Below are positions 11,201 through 20,657 of a stretch of DNA of 64,000 bases, one piece after another. Source of the DNA: Haematobia irritans. Lineage: Eukaryota; Arthropoda; Insecta; Diptera; Muscidae. A program made the position numbers and the translations under genes. The stretch spans positions 113,250,145 to 113,314,144 of the forward strand of contig NC_134398.1 of assembly GCF_050003625.1 (NCBI RefSeq). Direction: 5' to 3'. Below the pieces are notes generated by a model that saw only the letters and a list, made by a program, of their open reading frames with translations, had not been told where the DNA came from and searched no databases. Each line of letters starts with the position of its first letter. The first letter of the stretch is position 1.

Positions 11201-14200
11201 GTAGAATGTTGCTCCTATTTTGATTTTGGAATTCACTCTTCAGTTGTCAAAATGCCGTCCAAGCAAGAAGAGCAGCGTATCAAAATTTTGCTCGCGCATC
11301 GCGAAAATCCGAGCTACTCGCACGCAAAGCTGGCAAAATCGCTAAAAGTTGCCAAATCAACCGTTACAGATGTAATTAAAGTGTTTGGGGAACGTTTGTC
11401 GACAGCCAGGAAGTCTGGATCGGGGGGAAATCGAAAACCGGAAGCCGCTGAGACGACAAAGAGAGTTGCCGGTAGTTTCAAGCGAAACCCTAACCTCTCT
11501 CTCCGAGATGCCGCAAATAAGCTGGGTGTATCGTATACAACCGTGCATCGAGCCAAAAAACGAGCCGGACTATCGACTTACAAGAAGGTAGTGACTTCAA
11601 ATCGCGATGATAAACAAAATACGACGGCCAAAGCGCGATCCCGGAGGCTGTACACGACGACGCTGACGAAGTTTGACTGCGTGGTAATGGACGACGAAAC
11701 CTACGTCAAAGCCGACTACAAGCAGCTTCCGGGACAGGAGTTTTATACGGCAAAAGGAAGGGGAAAGGTGGCAGATATTTTCAAGCACATAAAGCTGTCA
11801 AAGTTCGCAAAGAAATATCTGGTTTGGCAAGCCATCTGTACCTGTGGCTTGAAAAGCAGCATTTTCATAGCTTCCGGGACTGTCAACCAAGAAATTTGCG
11901 TGAAAGAGTGTTTGAATAAACGTCTGTTGCCTTTCCTGAAGAAACACGGTTGTTCCGTACTGTTTTGGCCGGATTTGGCATCTTGCCTTTACGGTAAAAA
12001 GGCCATGGAGTGGTACGCCGCCAACAACGTGCAGGTGGTTCCCAACACCCAAAGAAATTTGTTAGTAGGGACAGCAGAAAAGTCTGCTAAAACAGCAGAA
12101 AGTCTGCTAAAACAGCAGAGTCTGCTGAAAAAGGGACAGCAGTCGGTGTTTGCTGAAATAGCAAACATTTCCTGCTATTTTTGAAGCTCGATTACACTAA
12201 AACATTTTTTGTTTTGGCTAAAACAAATAAAAATGTCAACTTAGGAGCTATCCTAACATAATTAAAACAATATTTTATGAATATCTATAGTATTTGACCA
12301 AAAATCTGAATATTTATCGAAGTGAGGCATAACAGCAAACAAAATGTTTGCTGATCGTATTTAGGAGCTTGTAAGTATATTGCAGTGCAAAAATATACCA
12401 AAAACTACTTTTTGTTCTTAAATAGGCTTTGGGTAAAAATGTATAACCTAAAAATTTTATAAATTGTTGTTCATTTGGCCCTGAAGTACAAAAATATAAC
12501 AGCAGACGTCGACTGCTGTTTTTAGCAGACTTTTTTTCTATGAGTGAAGGACAAGAACCCTCCCAACACGCCAGAGCTCCGCCCAATTGAGAAATACTGG
12601 GCTATTGTCAAGCGGAACCAAAAGAAGACCAAAAAAACTGCTAAGGACGAGCAGCAGTTCAAGGCAAACTGGCTTTCTGCGGCGAACAAGGTGGACAAGA
12701 TGGCTGTACAAAATCTGATGGCAGGTGTCAAACGTGAGGCCCGGCAATTCGGATTTGGAAAAGCGAAAGCCTAACTGAATATTTTTCCTGAATTTTATAC
12801 TAATTGAACTTGAAAAAGAAATTTAATTTGATTTTTTAAATAAACGATTTCACCGATTTACACGCGTTTTCCCTTGACCAAATTTTGACCGTATCACCCT
12901 TTATGGGAGCTATATCTAAATCTGAACCGATTTCAACCAAATTTGGCACGCATAGCTACTATGGCAATTCTGTGCAATATCGGAGTAAAAAATTGGCCTC
13001 TGTGGTCATATGAGTGTAAATCGGGGGAACGATATATATGGGAGCTATATCTAAATCTGAACCGATTTCAATAAAATTTGGCACACTTGAGTACACTACT
13101 AATTGTACTCCTAGTGCAAAATTACAACCAAATTGGAGTAAAACTATGGGACCATATTAGTCCACAGTTTGGCGCAGGGTATAATCAATATTATGCGTTT
13201 ATATAAACAGCTTACCTGTAACATACTAAATTACTAGAGTTGTTTATAAAATCTGGCCATTGTAAGACATGGGATTCAATTCTGGATGTATTCATAAATG
13301 CCTCAGATGTATGGCTTAGACCAATGCCCAGTACACTTTTTAAACCAACCAACCTCTCTTCATTGCGGTAAAGATTGGCTAAGCTCAGCCAAACTGTGAT
13401 GAGATATGCAGTCAAATGGTAATCCCCGCTTAGACGCTTACCATTTTCCATTTTCAAACCGTAATCACTCAATGCCCGCTCTCTTGTCCAAACAACAAGA
13501 TCTTCCTCCAAAAGCTTGTGGTCTATGACTTGAAAATTTAATGATGAACTCGCATTCGTAAGCTCCGATGAACTTGTTTGACTTGTTTCGCTGCTATGAA
13601 CTGGTGTATTGGGAGCAGAGAGTGGTCGCTGCAATAAAAGGGGCAATTTCTTGTGATTGCTATAGGCAGTCAGTATAGATAAGGGTAAGCGAAAGTCCAT
13701 AATGCTCCCTGTTTCCGAAAGTAGTAATGCTCTTTCAAAGTCAAGATTATGCCAGGACAATGCTGTCAGAGCGTAACCTTTATGAGAAGCATGGTGTTTG
13801 GTATGGAATGGCAATAATTGTTTCTTTACGCTATACACTTCTCGAGATTTATCCACATCCACACACCGTATGTCGTATAACGAAATGTAAGGGGATTCTC
13901 GTTGCAATGACGACAGAAGGCTCGACCTTGTGGGACACCAACTAATTTGTAAGTGATTCTTAGCCGACTGAATTTGCTTGAGGGGCCTATCGATTGCACG
14001 AAGATCCCAAACCACAATGACTGAATCGAAGAAGCTACAAATGTAGTTTCCATTTGGAGCCACTCCCAAACCATACACTGTTTTTGTTTGTATAGACTGA
14101 CAGGTGGCCGTACTTTCTACATTAAGCATAAACATTCATATAAAGAATTTGGTGTTTCTGTATTTACTTACGTCGTAGATCGAAGAGTTTAATTTGTTTT

Positions 14201-17200
14201 TGGTTCATTCCTGCAATGAGAATGTGATGATTTTTGTCCCAACATAGGGAATGTGCTGACTCCGACACACCAAAGAAAGTGGAACCTGTGAAAATCAAAA
14301 ATCGTTATCCTAATGGACAAATAGTGGAGTTTTTTGTTACTCTTTTTATGGCGAAAACGTGTGTTTAGTTACTTCAACTTGGAAATATTTCTTATCATAT
14401 CAACCAATTTTATAACTTCATAATAAATACCAATTTATTATGAAATAAAGAGACTAAATACAATTAAAAAATTGCATATTTACATAATTGATTGCATAAT
14501 AATAACATATTATATTCAACTTTACCTAGTGCTTACAGTATAGAGACTGTAATCAAAATATAAAAATCGAGCCACTTTGATGCAATGGTTAGCATGCCCG
14601 CCTTACATACACAAGGTTGTGGGTTCGATTCCTGCTTCGACCGAACAGCAAAAATTTTCAGCGGTGGATTATCCCACCCCAGTAATGCTGGGGGCTAATC
14701 ACGGCATTCGATATCGAATTCATAATCGTATAGAAAAAATTGTCGATACGATTAAAAGTTTGGATCACGGCATTCGATCGAAATTTGATGCAATTTCTCA
14801 AGCGTTGCCAACAGCAAAAAACGAAGCAGAGCAAAATGAAATGACAAAACTAAGTTAGCGTCACAAAATAGAATGTAGAAAAAAAACATGTTTTTGGAGG
14901 TTTCAAAGTAAAAAGTAAATTGTATTGCATTATATCTTATGGACCCATATCTCTTTTTACATTCCTCCAAATTCCTTCCTAATTGGAGGATGAGATGAAT
15001 ATAAAATAATTCGGCGACAAATAAGGAATAAAAGTGCACATTGTTATTGGTGTAAGTACATGGGTTTGAAATGGTGTGCACTGTTAGAAAGTCACCTTTT
15101 GTAGGCTCAATGGACGATTTCGGCTGACGAAGGAGGCGTTCAAATGGAAAATAATTTTTGGTGGCATGTCAACGTCAATTTTATCACTTTACAATTGTCT
15201 GCCGTCTTAAAACTTTTTGCGAGTGGGAGCCTTCATAATTCACTATATGTTGTCACGGAATGGTACGGTATTTGGTCGATCACAATCTCTTGAATATCGA
15301 TCTAGCATGTGCGCTTTATATATGGTTCTTTGCCAAGCTAGAATGCTCGCTGCGAACACTACTATGACCAATTTTTGTTTAACTTTTATTGGAATTGCAT
15401 TGGTCCTAAATATTAAAAATATGTTCATTATATGTAAATTTACTACAAACTAGCAACAATTCGAACTAAAACTAATATATTTACTATTCCTATATGGCGA
15501 AAACAATGTAAAAAACATGTGAAAAATGTTTTACGATTGCAATTTACCAATCGAAAAAATTGTCGATCAAAAAAAACTCGATATCGACTCCCGTGATCCG
15601 AAAAATTTAGATTTCGATCAAAAGTTCTCGATATCGAATGCCGTGATTAGCCCCCTGGTGACATTTCTGAGTTCGGACTCAGCTATAAAAACGAGGTCCC
15701 TTGTCATTGAGCTTAACATGGAATCGGGCAGCACTCAGTGATAAGAGAGAAGTTCTCCATTGTGGTATCACAATGGACTGAATAGTCTAAGTGGGCCTGA
15801 TACATCGGGCTGCCAACTAACCTAACCTATCACTAGGAATATTCGACAAAATGACGTTTAAAAAGCGTGGTGCATTTTTTCGTGTCACCAACGATCGCCA
15901 CAATCTCATAAAGCCTTTTACCGGAGTTCCAACATTTGTTAAATTTAGGTAGGCATTATGCCTCTTGTCTAAATACAAAATGGAAGTGCAACGACTCAGT
16001 ATAAACTGGGTAAATGGTAGAGTTTAAAACTGATTACCAAGAGTGTTTCTGGCATACTCTCACCAATACCGTAGTCTTGGAAATAATGAATTACCATCAC
16101 CCGAAGGTTTAGATTGCTATCATTAGAGTTCTATGAGTACTTCTAGAAACCTCCATACAATACTTACAATTTAGCTGTTAGTAATGCAGTTGTAGTACAT
16201 TTCTCAGAGGAATGTCCTCGAAGGTAAACAAGATTTCAATTTAATAGTAATTGGTTACCAATTGCAAATATACTAACAATGGCAAAATGGGAGTACTGAT
16301 AATAAATTTCGCTCGCAAAAAAAGTTGCAACCCTCTCACTTCCGTCTCAGACAAAAAAAAAAACAAATATAGCATTACAATTATTCGATATAATTGTGAC
16401 AATCGTAAATAAATTGCCAAGATTATATTTCAATCTAAAATTTAGTGCTAAGTTCAAGTTTAGCCGCTCAAATCAAAAATAAATTTGAAAAAACTGTATA
16501 AAATGATAAATTTTTGTACCAAATTTTCTTGCAACTTGATAAGGTGCAAGAAAATTGAAAAAGAATTCGCTCGCGCATAATTAAAATTGTCTTAGGTTGA
16601 GTACTATGTTCAAATTTCAAGTTGAAAACCAGCTTGTTTTCAAGGTTACTTGTTTTAATTAATTAATTTAGAAATATAACAGGTTGGCTGATAAGTCCCC
16701 GGCCTGACACATAGATGGCGTCGCTAGTATTATATGCATATTATTTTTATATAGTACCAACCTTCAAATGATTCGTGTCAAAATTTGACGTCTGTAAGTC
16801 AATTAGTTTGTGAGATAGAGCGTCTTTTGTGAAGCAACTTTTGTTATTGTGAAAAAAATGGAAAAAAAAGAAATTTCGTGTTTTGATAAAATACTGTTTT
16901 CTGAAGGGCAAAAATACGATGGAAGCAAAAGCTTGGCTTGACAATGAGTTTCCGGACTCTGCCCCACAGAAATCAACAATAATTGATTGGTATGCAAAAT
17001 TCAAGCGTGGTGAAATGAGCACGGAGGACGGTGAACGCAGTGGACGCCCGAAAGAGGTGGTTACCGACGAAAACATCAAAAAAATCCACAAAATGATTTT
17101 GAATGACCGTAAAATGAAGTTGATCGAGATAGCAGAGGCCTTAAAGATATCAAAGGATCGTGTTGGTCATATCATTAATTAATATTTGGATATGCGGAAC

Positions 17201-18716
17201 CTCTGTGCAAAATGGGTGCCGCGCGAGCTCACATTTGACCAAAAACAACAACGTGTTGATGATTCTGAGCGGTGTTTGAAGCTGTTAACTCGTAATACAC
17301 CCGAGTTTTTCCGTAGATATGTGACAATGGATGAAACATGGCTCCATCACTACACTCCTGAGTCCAATCGACAGTCGGCTGAGTGGACAGCGACCGGTGA
17401 ACCGTCTCCGAAGCGTGGAAAGAATCAAAAGTCCGCTGGCAAAGAAATGGCCTCTGTTTTTTTGGGATGCGCATGGAATAATTTTTATCGATTATCTTGG
17501 GAAGGGAAAAACCATCAACAGTGACTATTGGCGTTATTGGAGCGTTTGAAGGTCGAAATCGCGGCAAAACGGCCCCATATGAAGAAAAAAGTGTTGTTCC
17601 ACCAAGACAACGCACCGTGCCACAAGTCATTGAGAACGATGGCAAAAATTCATGAATTGGGCTTCGAATTGCTTCCCCACCCACCGTATTCTCCAGATCT
17701 GGGCCCCAGCGACTTTTTCTTCTTCTCAGACCTCAAAAGGATGCTCGCAGGGAAAAAATTTGGCTGCAATGAAGAGGTGATCGCCGAAACTGAGGCCTAT
17801 TTTGAGGCAAAACCGAAGGAGTACTACCAAAATGGTATCAAAATATTGGAAGGTCGTTATAATCGTTGTATCACTCTTGAAGGGAGCTATGTTGAATAAT
17901 AAAAACGAATTTTGACAAAAAAAAAATGTGTTTTTCTTTGTTAGACCGGGGACTTATCAGCCAACCTGTTAAAATAATTTGCAATCAATTCATTGTATCT
18001 TTTCCATCTATTATTTGGCAAGACTTCATCAAAATATAATCGTCTTCATAAATATATATGTTCTTTCAATTTAGTGTTTTAATGAAATAACCGAATATAG
18101 TACTCACCTTTAACCAAATTTCACTATCAGCACTTACCACTTTCTTTCGGTGAACCCCTTTCAGTATCCCAAATCGTAATGCACGAATCAGAGCGATAAC
18201 GATCATGACCAATGGCCAGTATATTGGGATTAATTTCATTCCAAGCTAAGCACAGACACATTCTTTGTTGACGTGGAGCTAGAAAAATTTCGTATGCATT
18301 GGTTAAATTCATATGTGAGGGAGGAATCTTTTCAAGCTTACTGTATTCCCAGCTGTTATCTACAACATCGTGAAAGTCAGAAAGGCATATTTTTCCATCT
18401 CCCAGACCTACAGCAATAATTGGTCGGTCTTTGTAGTAGGAAGGTTGAACACATCGGGCATATTGGTATCGATTTTCAATGGCCAAAAAATTGGCAGATA
18501 TATTGGGCAGACGGGCTGAAAGATGACACAAAATGTATATGGTACAAATGTCTGAATGAATTCTTGCGCTTTGAAGTGTGTACAGCCTCTTAAAAGATTA
18601 CCTTTCACATCAGTTTCACCTTTTCGAACTTCATACAAATTTATTTCCTGTCCCCATGTCACGAATTTGTCTGGGATGTTGGGAAACCAACTCAATCCAT
18701 GAATGTTCCCACTCAT
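5132..18716 (-). CDS. mio: GATOR2 subunit Mio (MIOS), complete ten-exon gene
   Basis: Mio/MIOS is a WD40 and zinc-finger subunit of GATOR2, which relieves GATOR1 inhibition so that TORC1 can be activated at lysosomes; in flies it is named missing oocyte. Joined exons (18716-18602, 18515-18138, 14285-14172, 14116-13216, 10620-10530, 10464-10201, 6080-5803, 5744-5549, 5490-5285, 5222-5132) give 2634 nt, 877 residues plus stop, close to known MIOS length. WD repeats fill residues 1 to about 340, then an alpha-solenoid, then a cysteine-rich C-terminus: C753/C756, C783-x2-C786, C793-x2-C796, a CRHGGH motif, and a final cysteine cluster C853, C858, C860, C862. The start is the first in-frame ATG (MSGN), with A at -3. 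All splice phases agree. Introns 2, 4 and 6 are filled with transposons; the other six are 55-86 bp. Homology was judged from memory of the family, not by a search. Confidence 0.93.
5285..5490 (-). CDS. mio: mio exon 9
   Basis: Encodes [20 protein letters not shown] and, after a variable linker, WFSWCQTCRHGGHTEHLMQW, the zinc-binding core of the GATOR2 C-terminal domain. No ATG, so it appears only after splicing. Acceptor CATAAATAG|CTTTCG; donor TTTAA|GTAAAA. A 62-bp intron follows. Confidence 0.88.
5549..5744 (-). CDS. mio: mio exon 8
   Basis: Encodes SWGFWEKRAELEI and LSCNFCGKSVS, the first cysteine pair of the C-terminal zinc region. Acceptor CATTTCAG|CTATA. The donor is weak (AATAAG|GTCAGA) but is the one that keeps phase 0 with exon 9. 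The spacer before exon 9 is shorter than in vertebrate MIOS. Confidence 0.85.
5803..6080 (-). CDS. mio: mio exon 7
   Basis: Encodes LADRMGFACKYLSESKLSEY, GLLLTGESQDGINILQAYMD and RIQYWIN, all close to MIOS. Acceptor TTTCATAG|TCGGAT; donor AATTG|GTAGGA. Followed by a 58-bp intron. Confidence 0.92.
6681..8184. repeat. 1.5-kb fold-back repeat in mio intron 6
   Basis: Left arm about 6681-7150 is the reverse complement of about 7618-8184: GATGAGCG…GCAATAACTTTTCAGTTTGAGGG at one end and its complement at the other. The outer ends read CACA…GATGAGCG / CGCTCATCC.TGTG. The loop holds another partial copy of one arm segment (7478-7620 against 7645-7790), and the right arm has a short direct duplication near 8000-8140. 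Frames across 6750-7223 are shadows of the arms. On the plus strand an intron-like piece (TAATAG|GTAAGTG at 7014 to TTTGCAG at 7079) precedes ATGGATTCTACG (7089), suggesting a captured gene fragment. Confidence 0.75.
8185..9299. other. mio intron 6, unassigned
   Basis: A/T-rich with no frame, repeat or splice signal that I can tie to a known feature. A small (GATGAT)n patch lies near 8560. Confidence 0.35.
9300..9490 (+). repeat. Decayed tRNA-derived SINE
   Basis: The head has a B-box-like GGGTTCAATACC near 9361. The body TAATGCTGG.…ACATTTCTGAGTGTTT…AGCTTCTCTAA matches the body of the SINE at 14569-15830. It is truncated and mutated. Confidence 0.5.
9491..10200. other. mio intron 6, unassigned
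   Basis: Runs up to the donor of exon 6. A/T-rich, no feature I can support; the frame at 9712-9927 has no recognisable product. Confidence 0.35.
10201..10464 (-). CDS. mio: mio exon 6
   Basis: 88 codons, EFSRAAMIYVFHLKVLAACD to NDNFDAVL, part of the alpha-solenoid. I used the acceptor TTTATAAAG|GAATTC rather than a CTTGCAG further in, because only the former keeps phase with exon 5 and restores the conserved RAA…A helix. Donor GTTTTG|GTAATT. The 4.1-kb intron 6 follows. Confidence 0.88.
10530..10620 (-). CDS. mio: mio exon 5
   Basis: 91 nt, reading SDQRDTALKLCGWASEQDL, which aligns with the LALQLCGW stretch of MIOS. Acceptor ATTTTGCAG|AAGTG; donor AATAAG|GTAAGT. It lies between intron 4 (transposon-filled) and a 65-bp intron. 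Too short to be found by frame length alone. Confidence 0.88.
11252..12774 (+). pseudogene. DD37E transposase, broken by an insertion
   Basis: Cut-and-paste transposase. It starts MPSKQEEQRIKILLAHRE. Helix-turn-helix pairs lie at about residues 8-50 and 75-115 (YSHAKLAKSLKVAKSTVTDV, LSLRDAANKLGVSYTTVHRA). First acidic residue in VVMDDETY, second in FWPDLASC, and the final glutamate in ELRPIEKYW, which lies beyond the insert. Counting across the break gives 37 residues between the second D and E. The 501-bp insert at 12046-12546 follows VVP and appends 46 unrelated codons ending at 12184. The second D is followed by SCLYGKK, where I would expect SCHY. Inactive as it stands. Confidence 0.85.
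12046..12546. mobile_element. 501-bp CAC…GTG insert inside the DD37E transposase
   Basis: Begins CACCCAAAG and ends CTATGAGTG, with AA on both sides (12044-12045 and 12547-12548); removing it with one AA restores the codons P-K-D. Near each end lies an inverted AGAAAA(A)GTCTGCTAAAA(A)CAGCAG motif. It codes for nothing recognisable. The 2-bp duplication and CAC/GTG ends match the other elements of this style at 27.8-36.5 kb and 49.6-52.4 kb. Confidence 0.7.
13216..14116 (-). CDS. mio: mio exon 4
   Basis: The largest exon, about 300 residues. It holds the last WD repeats (VVWDLRAIDRPLKQ, LQISWCPTRSSLLSSL, LSWHNLDFERALLLSETG) and the start of the helical region (RERALSDYGLKMENG). Acceptor TTAATGTAG|AAAGT; donor TTACAG|GTAAGC. 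Fly-specific serine-rich residues lie near VHSSETSQTSSSELTNASSS. Confidence 0.93.
14172..14285 (-). CDS. mio: mio exon 3
   Basis: 114 nt, encoding a WD blade with SAHSLCWDKNHHILIAGM and ending FDLR. Acceptor TTTTCACAG|GTTCC; donor CTACGAC|GTAAGT. The reading frame is only open when joined to exons 2 and 4, which supports both junctions. A 55-bp intron follows. Confidence 0.9.
14569..15830 (+). mobile_element. tRNA-derived SINE, split by a 966-bp element
   Basis: The head GCAATGGTTAGCATGCCCGCC plus GTGGGTTCGATTCC forms A- and B-box-like Pol III promoter parts. The body runs CCCCAGTAATGCT | GGTGACATTTCTGAG, then GGTATCACAATGGACTGAATAGTC, and ends CTAACCTAACCTA. The last 60 bases match the 3' end of the LINE at 21381, so the SINE may borrow that LINE's machinery. 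It lies in mio intron 2, in the opposite direction. Confidence 0.75.
14690..15655. mobile_element. 966-bp inverted-repeat element, complete copy
   Basis: Perfect ends GGGGGCTAATCACGGCATTCGATATCGA and complement, followed inward by further TCGATATCGA-type palindromic pieces. Inserted between AATGC and TGGTGAC of the SINE body. The target duplication is at most one or two bases. A second copy at 2882-4829 lacks the left end. No conserved protein; non-autonomous. Superfamily unknown. Confidence 0.75.
15831..16678. other. mio intron 2 remainder, with one exon-like stretch
   Basis: Mostly unassigned. At 15851-15948 (plus) an ATG opens 32 codons, MTFKKRGAFFRVTNDRHNLI onward, ending TTTAG|GTAGGC like a splice donor. 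It is well composed for coding, but I find no following exon and do not recognise it. It may be a nested gene fragment or chance. Near 16440 a piece resembles the GTTCGAGTTTAGCCGC MITE of the 46-49 kb region. Confidence 0.3.
16679..17969 (+). mobile_element. Full-length mariner element (irritans-type)
   Basis: Ends ACAGGTTGGCTGATAAGTCC… and complement, flanked by TA (16677-16678, 17970-17971). 1291 bp, the full family length. It lies in mio intron 2 on the opposite strand. Confidence 0.88.
16858..17899 (+). pseudogene. mariner transposase, disabled
   Basis: DD34D transposase. The N-terminal DNA-binding part (TMEAKAWLDNEFPDSAPQKS, GRPKEVVTDENIKKI) ends at an in-frame TAA at 17180-17182. The next piece has VTMDETWLHHY with the first D. 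An extra T near 17460 and a small deletion near 17526 shift the frame twice. The last piece has HQDNAPCHKS and YSPDLGPSDFF with the other two D residues. All three catalytic residues survive, but the frame does not. Confidence 0.88.
18138..18515 (-). CDS. mio: mio exon 2
   Basis: First WD repeats: IIAVGLGDGKICLSDF, and ILAIGHDRYRSDSCITIWD. Acceptor CTTTCAG|CCCGTC; donor AAAGTG|GTAAGT. 126 codons, entering and leaving in phase 1. The 3852-bp intron 2 follows. Confidence 0.92.
18602..18716 (-). CDS. mio: mio exon 1
   Basis: Codes residues 1-38 plus one base; begins MSGNIHGLSWFP, like the start of MIOS proteins. The donor AAAG|GTAATC is at 18601-18600. The intron that follows is 86 bp. A copy of the first codons occurs about 260 bp upstream inside the duplicated 5' region. 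Confidence 0.9.
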
Positions 18717-19183
18717 TTTGATGGCCGCAAATCTGTTCCAAAAAATAAGTAAACACAAAGAGCATTTAATAGAAGAGAAAGTTTTATCTCTACAATTTCT
18801 ATGCGCACATACTTAATATAGATGGCGCTTCTCGTATACAATATAGTAATTACTGAAAAAGTTGCATTTCATTAAAAGATGGCGCTGATTTCATGTTAGT
18901 ATGATCCCAGCAAAAAATGGAGCACTATTTCAGCAGTTTTGTAAGGGAGAGAGACACTCAAAATGTTCCCACTCATTTTGGTGGCCGCAAATCTGTTCTC
19001 TTCGAGAATCTGCACTTCACCAAAAAATAAGTAAACACAAAGAGCATTTAATAGAAGAGAAAATTTTATCTCTACACCTTCTTTGCGCACCTGCTTAAAT
19101 GTAGATGGCGCTGATTTCATATTAGTATGATCCCAGCAAAAAACGCAGCACTATTTCAGTAGGATTGTAAGGGAGAGAGGCAC
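18703..19183. repeat. Tandem duplication of the mio 5' end
   Basis: ATGTTCCCACTCATTTT(G) starts at 18703 and again at 18963, a 260-bp period. Shared parts include AAAATAAGTAAACACAAAGAGCATTTAATAGAAGAGAAA and GATGGCGCTGATTTCAT.TTAGTATGATCCCAGCAAAAAA. The far copy keeps the MSGNI codons on the minus strand but then runs into unrelated sequence, and has 19 extra bases (TCTTCGAGAATCTGCACTT). The mio promoter should lie in one or both copies. I see no certain TATA box or initiator. Confidence 0.75.
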
Positions 19184-19186
19184 GCT

Positions 19187-19345
19187 GCCATCATTTCAAA
19201 GTTCCATTTCATCCTCATCGCTACTACAGACTCGTGACACTGCAACAATCGCCAACTGTGATGGTGGAAGCGTATGAAAAGTATGAACTTTTTCTGATTG
19301 TTTGAAGGGGCTCTTATTGGCGTTGTTCTAAATTTATTAGGTTAG
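19187..19345. repeat. Fragment of the 1491-2290 repeat family
   Basis: GCTGCCATCATTTCAAAGTTCCATTTCATCCTCATCGCTAC matches the reverse complement of 2240-2290. The later TTTCTGATTGTTTGAAGGGGCTCTTATTGGCG matches the reverse complement of about 1675-1715. So it is a shorter family member upstream of mio. Confidence 0.6.
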
Positions 19346-19420
19346 GTTAGGTTAATGTGGCAGCCCGATTAAGATTCAGGCTCACTTAGACTATTCAGTC
19401 CATTTGAGAACCATTTAAAT
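19337..19420 (-). repeat. LINE/SINE 3' tail fragment
   Basis: On the minus strand it reads GGACTGAATAGTCTAAGTGAGCCTGAATC…GGCTGCCACATTAACCTAACCTAACC, the same 3' end as the SINE at 15830 and the LINE at 21381. 5'-truncated insertion. Confidence 0.6.
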
Positions 19421-19734
19421 GCTGATTGCCAGCATACATGTTTCTCTGCTCGAAAATTATTTTTACAAAGACAAAATACATGGTTTTCGCGACAATTACT
19501 TGCTCTAGATAAGCATTAAATGGATGCGGCAACCATGTCCAAACAAGTTTTTTCTGTGTGTGTGGGAAATTTTGTCAACATTTTATTTCCTCACATTTCA
19601 CGTTTCACATTTGCGGACGAATGTTGCATAGGCAATATTCCTCTCAAAAATTTTGAGATCTTGTAATAAAAACTAAAATATCCTCATTGTGGTATATGTT
19701 TATTTTTTCAATGTCCGCTATTTAAAGGGTGATT
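19421..19734. other. Unassigned
   Basis: A/T-rich sequence between a LINE tail and the DD41D element. No feature seen. Confidence 0.3.
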
Positions 19735-20657
19735 TGTTAAGAGCTTGATAACTTTTTAAAAAAAAAAAAACGCATAAAATTTGCAAAATCTCATCGGTTC
19801 TTTATTTGAAACGTTAGATTGGTCCATGACATTTACTTTTTGAAGATAATTTCATTTAAATGTTGACCGCGGCTGCGTCTTAGGTGGTCCATTCGGAAAG
19901 TCCAATTTTGGGCAACTTTTTCGAGCATTTCGGCCGGAATAGCCCGAATTTCTTCGGAAATGTTGTCTTCCAAAGCTGGAATAGTTGCTGACTTATTTCT
20001 GTAGACTTTAGACTTGACGTAGCCCCACAAAAAATAGTCTAAGGCGTCAAATCGCATGATCTTGGTGGCCAACTTACCGGTCCATTTCTTGAGATGAATT
20101 GTTCTCCGAAGTTTTCCCTCAAAATGGCCATAGAATCGCGAGCTGTGTGGCATGTAGCGCCATCTTGTTGAAACCACATGTCAACCAAGTTCAGTTCTTC
20201 CATTTTTGGCAACAAAAAGTTTGTTAGCATCGAACGATAGCGATCGCCATTCACCGTAACGTTGCGTCCAACAGCATCTTTGAAAAAATACGGTCCAATG
20301 ATTCCACCAGCGTACAAACCACACCAAACAGTGCATTTTTCGGGATGCATGGGCAGTTCTTGAACGGCTTCTGGTTGCTCTTCACTCCAAATGCGGCAAT
20401 TTTGCTTATTTACGTAGCCATTCAACCAGAAATGAGCCTCATCGCTGAACAAAATTTGTCGATAAAAAAGCGGATTTTCTGCCACTGATTTTGGTAATAA
20501 AATTCAATGATTTGCAAGCGTTGCTCGTTAGTAAGTCTATTCATGATGAAATGTCAAAGCATACTGAGCATCTTTCTCTTTGACACCATGTCTGAAATCC
20601 CACGTGATCTGTCAAATACTAATGCATGAAAATCCTAACCTCAAAAGAATCACCCTT
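19735..20657 (-). mobile_element. DD41D (rosa-like) element, deleted copy 1
   Basis: Ends AAGGGTGATT, with TA at 19733-19734 and 20658-20659. About 920 bp and the same ends as the copies at 32347 and 55798. On the minus strand the transposase keeps its true start (MNRLTNEQRLQIIEFYYQNQ), then jumps by an internal deletion, out of frame, to the catalytic half (ENPLFYRQILFSDEAHF). A single-base loss at the DLTP motif near 20039 breaks the frame again. First D in SDEAHF, second in QQDGATCHTA. Confidence 0.85.

Larger units (their letters stand above)
11099..12901 (+). mobile_element. DD37E-type Tc1/mariner-superfamily element, interrupted
   Basis: The 28-bp ends AAGGGTGATACGGTCAAAAT… and their complement (…TTTTGACCGTATCACCCTT) are flanked by TA at 11097-11098 and 12902-12903. 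Without the 501-bp insert it would be about 1.3 kb, normal for the superfamily. It encodes one transposase in the direction opposite to mio. Confidence 0.85.
10640..13186. repeat. Fly dispersed repeat in mio intron 4, split by a DD37E element
   Basis: It begins AAGTCGGGCAGGGCCGACTATATTATACCC and has the block GGGAGCTATATCTAAATCTGAACCGATTT repeated after 12904. The same family lies uninterrupted at 57455-58512. The 11099-12901 transposon sits at a TA, and the empty site (AAACATATATATGGGAGC) is visible near 57880. No protein; family not named. Confidence 0.7.

Noticed and set aside
19337..19360. TTAGGTTAGGTTAGG runs (also at 21381 and 59844) as arthropod telomere repeats
   Set aside because: They are three or four units long and always sit at the 3' end of LINE/SINE sequence. 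Diptera lack TTAGG telomeres. They are retroelement tails.
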